Assembly: GCF_002245355.1 (NCBI RefSeq)
Contig: NZ_NOWF01000006.1
Span: 216,242-280,241 of the forward strand
DNA: 64,000 nucleotides
Direction: 5' to 3'
Origin: Paludifilum halophilum
GTDB taxonomy: Bacteria; Bacillota; Bacilli; Thermoactinomycetales; DSM-45169
Numbering within the stretch: the first letter of the stretch is position 1; each line of letters starts with the position of its first letter. Under the pieces are notes generated by a model. The model searched no databases and was not told where the DNA came from. It was given only the letters and a program-made list of their open reading frames with translations. A program made the position numbers and the translations under genes. Shown one piece after another: positions 45,576 to 56,491 of this stretch.

Positions 45576-46337
45576 CTATTTTAATTTGGATATGGTAAGA
45601 TACAACCGTAACAAGGTTTTTAACGTTAATGACGCCAAAAACACGATGATCAAAAACGGAACGGCGGGAACTCCCATCCATGCCCCGATCCCGACACACA
45701 CAGGCAAAAGGGCAAAAAATCCGGGCATACCCGTCAAAAAGGCGATCCATTCCATCTTGACGGAAGAGGTCCGCATATCGCTAACCGGATCGTTTTCATC
45801 GCTCTTCAACCGGATAAAGTTGAAGGAGAGGGGCACCAAGAGGGCCAAAGTGGCAACGAGCCCCACCGCGTAGATCCCTGAAGCCGCAAAGAGCGAAAGG
45901 GGACCCCCGCTTGTCTGCATCATCAGCGTCAAAACAAAGGAGATAAAGACCGGGATGCTGAGGGCTCGGATCAGTGTATCGAGAAACACCCCTTTTTCAC
46001 TGGTCACCTTCTTCAGACGGGCCAGTTCTCCATCCAGACAATCGCACAAATATCCCAGGTTGTAAGCGACAACAGCCAGAAGAAAGCCCCAGGGTTCACC
46101 CGTTAACATCAGCCAGCCCGTCAGGATGAAGAAGAGCAGGCTAAACCAGCTGACCCCATTGGGTGTGATCGGGGTTCGACTCAAAATGAGCGTGACATAG
46201 ATGGAAACCCGGCGTAATACATACCATGACCAGATCTCTTCAAACCGACGCGGTTTTTGACAGACGGCCCGGTATTCGAGAATGCGCCGGGAATCAACGG
46301 GCAATGTTGGTAATTTTTTTATCGTATCGCTGTTCAT
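45576..46337 (-). CDS. CDP-alcohol phosphotransferase with altered last catalytic residue
   Basis: About 253 residues and five or six membrane helices. The motif reads DCLDGELARLKKVTSEKG then VFLDTLIR. Thus the three first acidic positions are kept, but the fourth Asp of DG-x2-AR-x8-G-x3-D-x3-D is replaced by Arg. That residue is thought to be the catalytic base, so activity may be lost or changed. The ATG at 46337 has GGAGG 14 bases upstream; the ATG at 46349 lies 1 base after it, so the start is uncertain. It overlaps the end of the glycosyltransferase gene. Confidence 0.8.
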   Translation of the reverse strand: MNSDTIKKLPTLPVDSRRILEYRAVCQKPRRFEEIWSWYVLRRVSIYVTLILSRTPITPNGVSWFSLLFFILTGWLMLTGEPWGFLLAVVAYNLGYLCDCLDGELARLKKVTSEKGVFLDTLIRALSIPVFISFVLTLMMQTSGGPLSLFAASGIYAVGLVATLALLVPLSFNFIRLKSDENDPVSDMRTSSVKMEWIAFLTGMPGFFALLPVCVGIGAWMGVPAVPFLIIVFLASLTLKTLLRLYLTISKLK

Positions 46338-47358
46338 GGACCCGTTCATTCCTCCAGTAGTGCTTGCTCATAAAGCTTGAGGCGGAGCCGAACCCGCGGC
46401 TGAAATGCAGTAGAAGGAAAGAAAGCATACATGGGGCAAAGGCTTTCCATCCCCTTTGCCTGGTGATTCCCCAGGATGAAAAGACCAATAACGAAAGATA
46501 AGCACCGATGAGTACGAGGAAGATCGTTAAAGCGACAGGGCTGAAAAAGGAGGCAATCCCCAGTACCGCACTCAACAGAACAACTGCAAACGGAATCAGG
46601 TGGCGCCAACGCAGAACACCGGTCCCGCGTTTGTTGGCCATCATCGTCCATTTCCCGTCGCCAAAGGATTTTTTGACGAATGCGGACAGCGTATTCCGTA
46701 CATAATAAGTGGAACGGATCGCAGTGGACAGAAAAAAGGAACCGCCGCTATTTCGGATTCGAGCATGCATTTCAAGATCTTCGTTCCGTTTCAGATGCTC
46801 ATCAAAATAACCGACTTCCTCAAATACCTCTCTTTTATAAGCGGCGTAGGGAACCGTGTCCACATATCCCTCCCAGTCTCCCTTTGTCGTACGAAACTTG
46901 GAATTCCCCACTCCAAAGGGATGGGAATAGACGTATGCATTCACTTCCCCCCAAAAGCCGGTTCCCACTGTTTCCACAATACCCCCGACACAGGAGGCTT
47001 CCGGCACCTTCCGAGTCACCTGATACGTACTGGAGAGGAAATTTTTCGGAATCTGGCTGTGTCCATCCACGCGAATCACATACTCCCCGCGGGAATGATA
47101 AATTCCGAGATTCCATCCGGTCGCCAGCGTTCTCCGGGGATTTGATAAAAACCGGATCCGGTTGGGGTAGCGCTGCTGAATGGTTTCAATCAGTTGTGGG
47201 GTTTGATCGGTGGAATCCCCATCCACCACGATTACTTCATATTTTTTTCTAGGAAAATCTTGGTTTAAAATGGATTCCAATAGTTTTTCTATATGATCCT
47301 CTTCGTTGCGAACCACCAGCAAAAAGGAAAAAACCAGATGATTATTAATGGTGATCAC
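46294..47358 (-). CDS. Family 2 glycosyltransferase with C-terminal membrane helices
   Basis: About 354 residues from GTG 47358 (AGGG upstream). The GT-A domain has FLLVVRNEEDHIEKLLESIL, the nucleotide-binding Asp in YEVIVVDGDSTDQTPQ, DxD-like RVDGHSQIP near residue 100, and FDEHLKRNEDLEMHARIRNS near 190 (acceptor-side ED). Three or four membrane helices follow (about 250-335). First gene of the operon, behind a sigma-A promoter. It probably starts or extends a glycan on a lipid carrier. Confidence 0.88.
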   Translation of the reverse strand: MITINNHLVFSFLLVVRNEEDHIEKLLESILNQDFPRKKYEVIVVDGDSTDQTPQLIETIQQRYPNRIRFLSNPRRTLATGWNLGIYHSRGEYVIRVDGHSQIPKNFLSSTYQVTRKVPEASCVGGIVETVGTGFWGEVNAYVYSHPFGVGNSKFRTTKGDWEGYVDTVPYAAYKREVFEEVGYFDEHLKRNEDLEMHARIRNSGGSFFLSTAIRSTYYVRNTLSAFVKKSFGDGKWTMMANKRGTGVLRWRHLIPFAVVLLSAVLGIASFFSPVALTIFLVLIGAYLSLLVFSSWGITRQRGWKAFAPCMLSFLLLHFSRGFGSASSFMSKHYWRNERVHEQRYDKKITNIAR

Positions 47359-47402
47359 TCTCTTTACCCTGCAAAACATTGCAGTCAATAGATCATGCTA
47401 AC

Positions 47403-47431
47403 ATCATATCACGGACCAACCGTTTCGACAA
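47403..47431 (-). promoter_or_regulatory. Sigma-A promoter of the surface-polymer operon
   Basis: TTGTCG (47426-47431) and TATGAT (47403-47408) on the minus strand, exactly 17 bases apart, about 45 bases before the first gene. Confidence 0.75.
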
Positions 47432-47739
47432 TTACTCCCCTCCCCTTGTTAAACTTTGTACAAACGGTCCCAAAACCTCTCTCAAAACTTTTTGAATCAA
47501 TGATCCAGCGTACCTATCATACCATGATCGTTCCGTAACGGGGATGTTTTTTTGTAAAACACGAAAAACGGCGGATCATCCCTTTCTTTTATATGGATTA
47601 TTTTCCCTTATCAGAGATGATTTCAGTTGGGTATCAGAGCGGATGGGAAGGGGGGCCGCCGAGAACCGATGCTGTTGAAGAAAACGTTTTCCCGTCCAAC
47701 CGGGTTTCCCTTTTCAAAAGAAACGGTGCATAAGAAATA
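47432..47739. other. Intergenic stretch, no gene seen
   Basis: AT-rich gap between the divergent operon promoter and the purD terminator. No open frame with a ribosome binding site and no clear structure was found. Confidence 0.5.
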
Positions 47740-47764
47740 CCACCCCGCACCTTTGAGGGGGTGG
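47740..47764 (-). terminator. Terminator of the purine operon
   Basis: CCACCCC (47740-47746) pairs with GGGGTGG (47758-47764). Placed 17 bases after the purD stop, with ATTTCTTAT following on the minus strand. Confidence 0.65.
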
Positions 47765-47781
47765 TCGTTATATCTTTCGTC

Positions 47782-49044
47782 TTAAACGTTCAAGCCCTTA
47801 CAGGCGATATCGGTCCGATAGTGAGCCCCGTCAAAGCCGATTTGATCCACGGTTTGATACGCCTTTTCACGGGCGGCGCGCAGATCATCCCCCAGAGACG
47901 TGACATTCAGAACCCGGCCTCCGGCGGAGACCAAAGCATCCCCTTGCCGGGCGGTTCCAGCGTGGAAAATGATCCGGTCCCTCGTCGGCTCCGGAACCGT
48001 AATCGTTTCACCTTTTTTGTAAGAACCGGGATAACCTTTCGCCGCCATCACCACGCAAGTCGACGATTGGTCGCTCCATTGAATGGAGGTTTCCGACAGG
48101 CGTCCCCGGGAGACGGCCCAAATGATTTCCACCAAATCGCTTTTCATGCGAGGTAAGATCACCTGGGTTTCCGGATCTCCAAACCGGGCGTTGAACTCAA
48201 TCACCTTGGGCCCCTCCTCCGTCACCATCAGCCCGGCATAGAGAACCCCCCGGTAATGAAGACCCTCCTCGGCCATACCCCGGGCCATCGGGTGCAGGAT
48301 TTCCTGGACGGCCTGATCCACGATCTTCGTGGGAATCTGAGGGACCGGCGAGTAGGCCCCCATTCCTCCGGTGTTGGGTCCCTTATCCCCATTGAAGACA
48401 GGTTTATGATCCTGGGCAGGAACCATCGGCACGACGGTTTCTCCATCGACAAAGGCCATGAGGGAGATCTCCTGACCGGTCAAGCGCTCTTCAACCACAA
48501 TCTCTTTCCCGGCATCTCCAAAGGCCTTATCTTGAAGCATCCGCTTGACCGCTTGCTCCGCTTGTTCCAGCGTTTCAGCAACGACAACCCCTTTGCCGGC
48601 GGCCAAACCGTCGGCCTTGATCACGATCGGCGCTCCCCGGCGGCGGATATAGTCCAATGCCTCCCGTCCCTCGGAAAAAACGCGGTAATCCCCTGTGGGG
48701 ACCCCGTATTTCTTCATCAGTTCTTTAGCATATCGTTTACTTCCTTCCACCCGAGCCGCCGCTTGATTGGGGCCGAACACTTTCAACCCCCGTTCCTCCA
48801 GCGTATCCACCACACCGGCGAGCAGGGCGGCTTCGGGGCCGACCACAGTCAGATCGATCGCTTTCTCTTCAGCAAACCGGACGAGACGGTTTACATCCGT
48901 GGCGGAAATCGGGACACAAGTCGCCTTTTCCGCAATACCGCCATTCCCCGGCGCACAGTAGATCGATTTCACCTGCGGACTTTGTGCCAGTTTCCAGATG
49001 AGGGCATGCTCTCTGCCCCCGCCGCCGATCACCAATATACGCAT
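47782..49044 (-). CDS. purD: Phosphoribosylamine-glycine ligase PurD
   Basis: 420 residues from ATG 49044 (GGAGG upstream). MRILVIGGGGREHALIWKLA at the start, then the ATP-grasp domain with VIKADGLAAGKGVVV near residue 140 and FNARFGDPETQVILPRM near 290. Second step of IMP synthesis. It is the last gene of the purine operon, separated from purH by a small membrane-protein gene and a repeat. Confidence 0.96.
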   Translation of the reverse strand: MRILVIGGGGREHALIWKLAQSPQVKSIYCAPGNGGIAEKATCVPISATDVNRLVRFAEEKAIDLTVVGPEAALLAGVVDTLEERGLKVFGPNQAAARVEGSKRYAKELMKKYGVPTGDYRVFSEGREALDYIRRRGAPIVIKADGLAAGKGVVVAETLEQAEQAVKRMLQDKAFGDAGKEIVVEERLTGQEISLMAFVDGETVVPMVPAQDHKPVFNGDKGPNTGGMGAYSPVPQIPTKIVDQAVQEILHPMARGMAEEGLHYRGVLYAGLMVTEEGPKVIEFNARFGDPETQVILPRMKSDLVEIIWAVSRGRLSETSIQWSDQSSTCVVMAAKGYPGSYKKGETITVPEPTRDRIIFHAGTARQGDALVSAGGRVLNVTSLGDDLRAAREKAYQTVDQIGFDGAHYRTDIACKGLNV

Positions 49045-49138
49045 CCAAAGATCCTCCGTTCCGTCGTATAAAGTCATCCAGTGCCTGTGCAACCAACCTT
49101 GATCCGCTTTTTAACCACAGCTTAGTGCCCGGGCCGAT

Positions 49139-49190
49139 GTGGTCGTCTGTGATCTTTTGCTAAAGAACGCAAAGGATCTCCGCCGACCAC
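49139..49190. repeat. Palindromic repeat, short form, within the purine operon
   Basis: GTGGTCG (49139-49145) and CGACCAC (49184-49190) enclose GATCTTTTGC/GCAAAGGATC (49151-49160 with 49169-49178). The same core, with base changes that keep pairing, recurs at 59882-59989 with an internal insertion. In RNA it forms a hairpin with a single conserved mismatch. Confidence 0.65.
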
Positions 49191-49286
49191 ACCAGCCCTC
49201 CCTATCTATGGTAGACATCCGGATAACCAGACACATCCCAACAGCTTGTCCGAGTACGGACCGGGAAGCCGACTGCCGGCCACCCT

Positions 49287-49562
49287 TTATGTGAACCATA
49301 AACTGACACCGAATAATGCGATGGTGACGACAATAAAGATAAAAGCCCAATCCTCCCGGGGAACGGATTTTCTTGTCCTGATCCGCATGCGAGGAATGGA
49401 CACGATCCCGCTGGCGATCAGGGCCAGCAAAAAATAGAACCCGCCTGCCACTCGAAGGCTGTATTGCCAGGAGGAAGGTTCGTACCAATCCAGGGCCGCC
49501 GTCAGCCCCATCAGAAATAACGTGAGCAGAACAAAAATGATAGACCAGCGAATCACGTGCAC
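49287..49562 (-). CDS. Small membrane protein between purH and purD
   Basis: 91 residues, GTG start 49562 with GAGGAGGGG upstream. Three hydrophobic segments (about 5-22, 40-57 and 73-88) with a basic loop (RMRIRTRKSVPRED). Not recognised. It interrupts the usual purH-purD order and is transcribed in the same direction; a purine-related role is not implied by sequence. Confidence 0.65.
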   Translation of the reverse strand: MHVIRWSIIFVLLTLFLMGLTAALDWYEPSSWQYSLRVAGGFYFLLALIASGIVSIPRMRIRTRKSVPREDWAFIFIVVTIALFGVSLWFT

Positions 49563-49619
49563 AGGAGACCCCTCCTCGGCGCTCTGTGCTCTATATATAC
49601 GCGGAAGGAGAGGGATCCG

Positions 49620-51158
49620 TTAATGTTTGAAATGACGGGTACCGGTAAACACCATGGCGATTCCGTGCTTGTCCGCTTCCTCGATGGATTCCCGATCCCG
49701 GATCGAACCGCCGGGTTGGATGATAGCGGTGATTCCCGCCTCCGCCGCCGCTTCCACCGTATCCTTCATCGGGAAAAAGGCGTCAGAGGAAAGCACCGAA
49801 CCCTCGGAACTTTCACCCGCCTGTTCGATGGCGATCCGGGCGGAACCCACCCGGTTCATCTGTCCCGCGCCAACTCCGACAGTGCGGTTATCCCGAGCCA
49901 GGACGATGGCGTTGGACTTCACATGTTTGACCACCTTCCAGGCGAATAGAAGCTGTGCCCATTCCTCTTCCGAAGGCTTCCGCCGGGTCACGACTTCGCA
50001 ATCCTCCCGGGTAACCTGCTTCCGGTCTTCTCCCTGGACCAGCAGTCCGCCCCGAACGGAAACCCCCTTGCGGGAGGGCTTTCCCTGATCCTGTTTTCCG
50101 ATTCGGAGCAACCGCAGATTTTTCTTTGCTTTCAGCACTTCCAGAGCTCCGGGTTCAAAGTCCGGAGCCATCACGATCTCCAGGAAGATGTCCTTCATCC
50201 GACGGGCAGTTTCCACATCAACCACCCGATTAACGGCGATAATGCCGCCAAATATCGAAACCGAATCCGCTTCATAAGCTTTTTGATAAGCTTCGGCCAA
50301 ATTTGTCCCGGTTCCGACACCGCAGGGATTCATATGCTTGACGGCGACAGCCGTCGGTGCATCAAAATCGGAAACAATCTCCAATGCGGCATTGGCATCA
50401 TTGATATTATTGTAGGAAAGCTCTTTTCCGTGCAGCTGTTCCGCTGTAGCCACTGAGCCGGAAGTTGCCGGGCTCTGACGGTAGAATGCCGCGGGCTGGT
50501 GCGGATTTTCCCCGTAACGCAGATCCTGCACTTTTTCAAAGGTGACGGTCAGCTTTTCCGGATACGGCTCATCGGTTTGTTCGCTCATAAAGCGGGCGAT
50601 GTGGGCATCATAGGCCGCCGTATGACGGAACGCTTTCGCGGCCAACCGCCGCCGGGTCTCTTCGTTGACTTCTCCGCCTTTGACCTGTTCCAGCACTTTG
50701 CCGTAGTCGTCGGGATCCACAAGCACCGTAACGTACCGGTGATTTTTCGCCGCGGCGCGAACCATGGACGGACCACCGATGTCGATATTTTCAATCGCCT
50801 CTTCAAAACGGACCTCCGGCTGGGCGACGGTTTGCTCAAAGGGATACAGATTGACCACTACCAGATCGAAGAGAGAAATCTTCCGCTCTTCCAGTTGGCG
50901 GGTGTGGCCTTCATTGTCCCGAACCGCCAGAAGCCCGGCGTGGATGCGGGGGTGCAACGTCTTGACGCGGCCGTCCAGGATCTCCGGAAATCCGGTTAGT
51001 TCGGACACCCCGATCACCGGAATTCCCCCTTCGCTCAAGGCCCGTTGGGTGCCGCCGGTGGATACGATTTCCACCCCTTGTCTGGATAATTCGGTGGCCA
51101 GTTCCAGGATGCCAGTTTTATCGGAAACACTGATCAGTGCACGTCGAATGCGGTTCAA
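49620..51158 (-). CDS. purH: Bifunctional AICAR transformylase/IMP cyclohydrolase PurH
   Basis: 512 residues, exactly the family length, from TTG 51158 (AAAGGAGGA upstream). The N-terminal IMP cyclohydrolase (MGS-fold) domain has [17 protein letters not shown] and STGGT. The C-terminal transformylase has [14 protein letters not shown] and [15 protein letters not shown]. Catalyses the last two steps of IMP synthesis. 20 bases after purN. Confidence 0.97.
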   Translation of the reverse strand: MNRIRRALISVSDKTGILELATELSRQGVEIVSTGGTQRALSEGGIPVIGVSELTGFPEILDGRVKTLHPRIHAGLLAVRDNEGHTRQLEERKISLFDLVVVNLYPFEQTVAQPEVRFEEAIENIDIGGPSMVRAAAKNHRYVTVLVDPDDYGKVLEQVKGGEVNEETRRRLAAKAFRHTAAYDAHIARFMSEQTDEPYPEKLTVTFEKVQDLRYGENPHQPAAFYRQSPATSGSVATAEQLHGKELSYNNINDANAALEIVSDFDAPTAVAVKHMNPCGVGTGTNLAEAYQKAYEADSVSIFGGIIAVNRVVDVETARRMKDIFLEIVMAPDFEPGALEVLKAKKNLRLLRIGKQDQGKPSRKGVSVRGGLLVQGEDRKQVTREDCEVVTRRKPSEEEWAQLLFAWKVVKHVKSNAIVLARDNRTVGVGAGQMNRVGSARIAIEQAGESSEGSVLSSDAFFPMKDTVEAAAEAGITAIIQPGGSIRDRESIEEADKHGIAMVFTGTRHFKH

Positions 51159-51178
51159 AGAAAATCCTCCTTTAAGGG

Positions 51179-51784
51179 TCAATCGATTTCCTCGGCGGAT
51201 TGTGCATCAGGCGGTTGGATCCGTCCGGTCAGCAATTTATAGACCACTGCAGGGTATAGATTGTGCTCGACGAACTGTACCTTTTTTCTAAGGGTATCCA
51301 CCGTGTCCTCGGGTTCCACCAGAACCGGCTTTTGGTCGATAATCGGACCGGTATCGATCCCTTCGTCCACCCAATGGACCGTGACTCCGCTCCAACGCAC
51401 TCCGTAGTCCAACGCTCGTTCGATAGCATCTTTCCCCTGAAAGGCGGGCAACAGGGAAGGATGGATGTTCAGAATGCGCCACGGATACGCCTGAAGCAAG
51501 GTCGATCCCAGAAGACGCATATACCCCGCCAACAGAATCCATTCAATTCCCCGCTTTCGCAGAAGAGAAAGCAATTCCTTCTCGAAAGCCTCTTTGTTTT
51601 CATAGTCGGAAGGCCGACAGCTGATGGCGGGAACACCCAAACGGTCCGCCCGCTTCAGTGCCCCGGCCTGCGGATTGTCGACGACGAGCAGAGAGATGGG
51701 TTCCGGCCAATGCTGTCGGCGGGATCTTTCCACTAAAACTTCGAAATTGCTTCCACTGCCGGAAGCGAATACGGCGATGCTCAC
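51179..51784 (-). CDS. purN: Phosphoribosylglycinamide formyltransferase PurN
   Basis: 201 residues; GTG start overlapping the purM stop (GTGA). [15 protein letters not shown] near the start, [20 protein letters not shown] near residue 105 (catalytic Asn-His) and [15 protein letters not shown] with the catalytic Asp. Transfers a formyl group from 10-formyl-THF to GAR. Confidence 0.96.
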   Translation of the reverse strand: MSIAVFASGSGSNFEVLVERSRRQHWPEPISLLVVDNPQAGALKRADRLGVPAISCRPSDYENKEAFEKELLSLLRKRGIEWILLAGYMRLLGSTLLQAYPWRILNIHPSLLPAFQGKDAIERALDYGVRWSGVTVHWVDEGIDTGPIIDQKPVLVEPEDTVDTLRKKVQFVEHNLYPAVVYKLLTGRIQPPDAQSAEEID

Positions 51785-52818
51785 AATGAATCCCTCCCGG
51801 TCCAGGTCATCTCGCCGTCTCCTTCGACGATCCGACCGATGATAAAAGCCTTTTCTCCGAACTCCCCGGCCAAGGTTTGTGCCGCTTCAGCCTGGTCCTC
51901 CGGTAAAAAGAGAACCATACCGATCCCCATGTTGAAGGTGCGAACCATGTCATCCGTCTTCAGGTTACCCTCTCGGCTCAGAAAACGGAACAACTCTGGC
52001 ACCGGCCAGGAGCCCCGCTCCAATTCCACGCCGCAACCCGGAGGTAACATGCGGGGGACGTTTTCCATCAATCCACCGCCGGTAATGTGTGCTCCCCCTT
52101 TCACATCGAAACTCCTCATTAAGGCCTGGAACGTTTTCACGTAAATGCGGGTCGGTACAAGCAGTCGGTCCCCCCAAGTCCGATCTTCCCAGGGAACCGT
52201 CTCCCTCAAGCGTTCCGGCCGATCTTCCGTCAGCACTTTTCGCGCCAGTGAATACCCGTTGCTGTGCAGGCCATCGGAAGCCAATCCCAACACAACGTCC
52301 CCCGGAGCGATTCTCTCCCCGGTGAGCAGGTTTTCCCGTTCCGCGGCACCGACACTGAATCCCGCCACATCGTATTCTCCGGCAGGATACATGCCGGGCA
52401 TTTCCGCGGTTTCTCCCCCGATCAAAGCGCAACCCGCCTGTTCACATCCGTCGGCGATCCCCTTGACCACCGCTTCCACCTGGTTCGGGTTCAATTTCCC
52501 GGTAGCGAGATAATCCAGGAAAAAAAGGGGTTCGGCTCCCTGCACGACCAAATCGTTGACACACATGGCGACGCAGTCCACTCCGATCGTATCATGGCGA
52601 TCGAGGGCAAAGGCCAGCTTCAGTTTGGTGCCGACCCCGTCCGTCGACGCCACCAGAACCGGATCCCGATAGGAGGAGAGGGAAAACATCCCTCCGAACC
52701 CTCCGATGCCTCCCATCACTTCCGGACGGTCTGTCCGCTTTACGTGACCTTTGATGCGTTCCACCGCTTCATTTCCCGCTTCGATGTCGACTCCCGCTTT
52801 GCGATACGCTTCACTCAT
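51781..52818 (-). CDS. purM: Phosphoribosylformylglycinamidine cyclo-ligase PurM
   Basis: 345 residues. [20 protein letters not shown] at the start, [15 protein letters not shown] near residue 55, [25 protein letters not shown], and [19 protein letters not shown] near 240. Closes the imidazole ring (AIR synthesis). Start overlaps the purF stop by four bases and the end overlaps purN, so translation is coupled. Confidence 0.96.
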   Translation of the reverse strand: MSEAYRKAGVDIEAGNEAVERIKGHVKRTDRPEVMGGIGGFGGMFSLSSYRDPVLVASTDGVGTKLKLAFALDRHDTIGVDCVAMCVNDLVVQGAEPLFFLDYLATGKLNPNQVEAVVKGIADGCEQAGCALIGGETAEMPGMYPAGEYDVAGFSVGAAERENLLTGERIAPGDVVLGLASDGLHSNGYSLARKVLTEDRPERLRETVPWEDRTWGDRLLVPTRIYVKTFQALMRSFDVKGGAHITGGGLMENVPRMLPPGCGVELERGSWPVPELFRFLSREGNLKTDDMVRTFNMGIGMVLFLPEDQAEAAQTLAGEFGEKAFIIGRIVEGDGEMTWTGRDSL

Positions 52819-54242
52819 CCTCGGCGACCCTCCACCGCCACCGGCTCTTCCTCGTCGATGGTCGTCGGATAATTCCCGTTAAAACAGGCCAGACAATGCC
52901 CGCAGGTTTCCGTCTCCCGCGGCCGTCCCACCGCTTCGATCAACCCCTTTTCACTCAAAAAAGACAAGCTGTCGGCACCGATGATCTCCCGAATCTCTCC
53001 GACAGAGCGATCGGAGGCGATCAACTGCTTCCGGTCGGCGGTATCGATCCCGTAAAAGCAGGGGTATTTGACCGGAGGGGAACTGATCCGCACATGAACC
53101 TGTGTCGCCCCCGCCTCCCGCAGCATTCGGACGATGCGGCGGCTGGTGGTTCCGCGAACGATGGAATCGTCGATCATGACAACCCGTTTTCCTTCGACGA
53201 CTTTGCGAACGGCGGAGAGTTTCATTTTGACCCCTTGTTCCCGTAATTCCTGACTGGGCTGAATAAAGGTGCGACCGACATACCGATTTTTAATCAAGCC
53301 CAGTTCGTAAGGAATTCCCGCCGCCTCGGCAAAGCCGATCGCCGCCGATGTGCTGGAGTCCGGAACCCCGGTAACCAGATCCGCCTTCACTGGCGCCTCC
53401 TCAAACAACTGTCTCCCCAACTGCTTGCGGGCGGAGTGGACATTAATCCCGTCGATATCACTATCCGGACGGGCAAAATAAATATATTCAAAGGAACAGA
53501 CCGATCGGGGAGCCGGATCCGCAAACCGCTGGGTTCGGAGACCCCACCCGTCCAACACAACCAGTTCTCCCGGTTTGACCGCCCGCAGGGTTTCCGCACC
53601 GATCACGTCAAAGGCACAGGTCTCAGAGGAAAAAACATAGGCATCCCCCAACATCCCCATGGACAATGGTCGCAGACCATGAGGATCCTGAGCCACCATC
53701 AGGGAGTCATTCGTCAAAATCAGCAGGGCATAGGCTCCGGTCAACTGGTTTAAGGCTTCCTTGACCGCATCCTCCAAATAATGGGCGGTGGAGCGGGCGA
53801 TCAGATGGGCGATCACTTCCGTGTCGGAACTGGTGCGAAAAACCGCCCCCTCCGCTTCCAGCTCCTGTTTCTGCCGTTCCGAGTGAACGAGATTACCGTT
53901 AGTGGCCAGGGCCAGCTGGCCGACGACGGCATTGTGAAAGACGAGAGGTTGGGCATTGGTGACGAGGCTCTCCCCGCTGGTGGAATAACGGACATGACCG
54001 ATCGCTGTCGAGCCCTTCAGCCCATCCAGAATATCCTGATTAAACACTTCATTGACCAATCCCATGCTCCGATGATGATGAAAATCGGTTCCGTCTGTGG
54101 CCACAATTCCGGCGCTCTCCTGCCCCCGGTGCTGCAGGGCATGCAGTCCATAATAAGTCAACTTTGCGGCATCGGGGTGGCCGGCGATACCGAATACCCC
54201 GCATTCTTCCTTCAGTTCGTCGAAGACGGATTCATCGCGCAT
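52815..54242 (-). CDS. purF: Amidophosphoribosyltransferase PurF
   Basis: 475 residues. A short propeptide precedes the catalytic Cys in [14 protein letters not shown] (Cys about 14), which is processed in Bacillus Pur[18 protein letters not shown] follows. The PRPP site is [20 protein letters not shown] near residue 350. Cys residues in [13 protein letters not shown] and [13 protein letters not shown] are consistent with the 4Fe-4S cluster of this class. First committed step. Its 5' end overlaps purL by 31 bases. Confidence 0.97.
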   Translation of the reverse strand: MRDESVFDELKEECGVFGIAGHPDAAKLTYYGLHALQHRGQESAGIVATDGTDFHHHRSMGLVNEVFNQDILDGLKGSTAIGHVRYSTSGESLVTNAQPLVFHNAVVGQLALATNGNLVHSERQKQELEAEGAVFRTSSDTEVIAHLIARSTAHYLEDAVKEALNQLTGAYALLILTNDSLMVAQDPHGLRPLSMGMLGDAYVFSSETCAFDVIGAETLRAVKPGELVVLDGWGLRTQRFADPAPRSVCSFEYIYFARPDSDIDGINVHSARKQLGRQLFEEAPVKADLVTGVPDSSTSAAIGFAEAAGIPYELGLIKNRYVGRTFIQPSQELREQGVKMKLSAVRKVVEGKRVVMIDDSIVRGTTSRRIVRMLREAGATQVHVRISSPPVKYPCFYGIDTADRKQLIASDRSVGEIREIIGADSLSFLSEKGLIEAVGRPRETETCGHCLACFNGNYPTTIDEEEPVAVEGRRG

Positions 54243-56491
54243 GGTATCGCCCCTTCCCAGATTGCGCTCAATTCCTTCACCGTGAGCTCGACAGCCGTCG
54301 ATCCATTGAGTCGGATCGTCAGCTTCTCACCGCCCACCCGTCCGATGTTCGTACAGGGTACTCCATGAGAAGCGGCCAGTTTCCCGACCTCCTCCGCCAC
54401 ATCGGGGGAGACAGAAAGCAAAACCCTGGACTGCGATTCGCTGAATAAAAAGACGGAAGCGTCTAAATCCGATTCCAGTTCCACATTCGCCCCTTGTTCG
54501 CCGCCGATCGCGGATTCCGACAAGGCTACAGCCAATCCCCCGGCCGACAGGTCATGAGCCGATGTCACCCACCCTTGCCGGATCGCCTCCAACACGGTTT
54601 TCTGGAGACGCTTTTCCTTGGACAGGTCCAACTGCGGCGGCCGGCCGGAAATTTCGCCGTTCATCGTTTGCTGCCATTCACTTCCACCTAGTTCCGCAAA
54701 GGTTTCCCCCAGGAGAAGAAGGGTATCCCCTTCTTGTTTCCATGATTGGGTAGTGATGTGTTTCCGGCTTTCCACCAATCCGACCATACCGACGACAGGA
54801 GTCGGATAGATCGGTTCTCCTTGGGTCTCGTTGTACAGGCTGACGTTTCCTCCGACCACTGGAGTTTCCAGCTCGCGGCAAGCCGCGCTCATGCCGTTGA
54901 CCGCCCCTTCCAGCTGCCAAAAAACCTCCGGTTTTTCCGGGCTGCCGAAGTTGAGGCAGTCGGTGATGCCGACGGGTTGCGCTCCGGAGCAGACCACATT
55001 GCGGGCTGACTCGGCGACAGCGATAGCTCCTCCCTGTTCCGGATCCAAATAAACATACCGTCCATTCCCGTCGGTACTCAAGGCCAGGGCTTTATCCAAC
55101 CCGTCCAAGACGATCACGGCGGCATCGGAACCCGGACGGACCGCCGTGCTGGTTCGGACCATGTGATCATACTGCTGGTACACCCAGCGCTTACTGGCTA
55201 CGTTGGGGGAAGCCAACACTCTTTTCAAGGCCTCCTGGGGATGGATCGGGTCCATCTGTTTTTCCGGGCGAACCCCGGCAAAACGACGGTAATATTCGGG
55301 CTCAGCTCCCGTCCGGTGCAGAACCGGTGCATCATCCACCAACGTGTGAACCGGAATATCCGCCACGATTTCTCCACGATGGCAAATCCGGTACCGCCTG
55401 TTGTCGGTCACCCGGCCCACTACCGCTGAGGAAAGACCCCATTTGTCCAGCACCTCTTTCACTTCACGTTCCCGTCCATCTTCCACCACCAGAAGCATCC
55501 GTTCCTGGGATTCCGATAATAGGATTTCATAAGGGGTCATGCCCGTTTCCCTCTGAGGCACTGCATCCAGATCCAGATCCATGCCGGTGTTCCCCTTGGC
55601 CGCCATTTCGGCGCTGGAACAGGTGAGGCCGGCGGCGCCCATGTCCTGAACACCGATGAGGATCCCTTGATTCACTAACTCCAGGCAGGCTTCCAACAAC
55701 AATTTTTCCATAAAGGGGTCTCCCGCCTGTACCGCCGGTCTTTTCTCCTCGGAGTTCTCCGTCAGCTCCTCGGAAGCGAAGGTGGCTCCATGGATCCCGT
55801 CGCGACCGGTGCTGGCACCGACATAGAGAACCGGATTGCCGATCCCGGAGGCAACGCCTTTCTGCAAATCTTTGTGATCCAGAACACCGACACACATGGC
55901 ATTGACCAGGGGATTCCCCTCATAGCTGGAATCGAATTCCACCTCTCCCCCTACAGTGGGAATACCGACCACATTGCCGTAATGGGCGATTCCGGCCACT
56001 GCCTGGCCGAACAGATACCGCACCCGGTTCTGCTCCAGCGGACCGAATCGCAGGGAATTGAGCAGAGCCACCGGACGGGCCCCCATGGAAAAAACGTCCC
56101 GAATGATGCCGCCGACCCCTGTCGCGGCTCCCTGGAAGGGTTCCACCGCACTGGGGTGATTGTGACTCTCGATTTTAAATACCACCGCCTGGCCGTCGCC
56201 GATGTCAATCGCACCGGCACCTTCCCCGGGGCCCTGCAATACTCGGGGGCCTTCCGCCGGAAATCGGCGCAGCAAGGGCTTAGAATTTTTGTAACTGCAG
56301 TGTTCCGACCACATCACACTGTAGATTCCCAACTCCGTCCAGTTGGGCGGACGTCCCAGGTGCCCCTTCACTTGTCGAAACTCCCCTTCGGTCAAACCGA
56401 CCTCCCGATACAACTGTTGCTTTTCTATCATCTCCGGCGTCGGTTCCCGGTGGGCGACGGTATTCGATTGCGTCTGGTTAGGCTGCACCAT
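54212..56491 (-). CDS. purL: FGAM synthase small-form catalytic subunit PurL
   Basis: 759 residues from ATG 56491 (GGAGGGAGA upstream). Two AIRS-type repeats with [20 protein letters not shown] near residue 45, [20 protein letters not shown] near 85 and [20 protein letters not shown] near 525. This short form needs the separate PurQ glutaminase and the PurS bridging subunit, both encoded just upstream. Start overlaps the purQ stop. Confidence 0.97.
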   Translation of the reverse strand: MVQPNQTQSNTVAHREPTPEMIEKQQLYREVGLTEGEFRQVKGHLGRPPNWTELGIYSVMWSEHCSYKNSKPLLRRFPAEGPRVLQGPGEGAGAIDIGDGQAVVFKIESHNHPSAVEPFQGAATGVGGIIRDVFSMGARPVALLNSLRFGPLEQNRVRYLFGQAVAGIAHYGNVVGIPTVGGEVEFDSSYEGNPLVNAMCVGVLDHKDLQKGVASGIGNPVLYVGASTGRDGIHGATFASEELTENSEEKRPAVQAGDPFMEKLLLEACLELVNQGILIGVQDMGAAGLTCSSAEMAAKGNTGMDLDLDAVPQRETGMTPYEILLSESQERMLLVVEDGREREVKEVLDKWGLSSAVVGRVTDNRRYRICHRGEIVADIPVHTLVDDAPVLHRTGAEPEYYRRFAGVRPEKQMDPIHPQEALKRVLASPNVASKRWVYQQYDHMVRTSTAVRPGSDAAVIVLDGLDKALALSTDGNGRYVYLDPEQGGAIAVAESARNVVCSGAQPVGITDCLNFGSPEKPEVFWQLEGAVNGMSAACRELETPVVGGNVSLYNETQGEPIYPTPVVGMVGLVESRKHITTQSWKQEGDTLLLLGETFAELGGSEWQQTMNGEISGRPPQLDLSKEKRLQKTVLEAIRQGWVTSAHDLSAGGLAVALSESAIGGEQGANVELESDLDASVFLFSESQSRVLLSVSPDVAEEVGKLAASHGVPCTNIGRVGGEKLTIRLNGSTAVELTVKELSAIWEGAIPCAMNPSSTN

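Noticed and set aside
49111..49488. Minus-strand frame overlapping the small membrane protein and the repeat
   Set aside because: Out of frame with the better-supported membrane-protein gene; part of it is repeat sequence.
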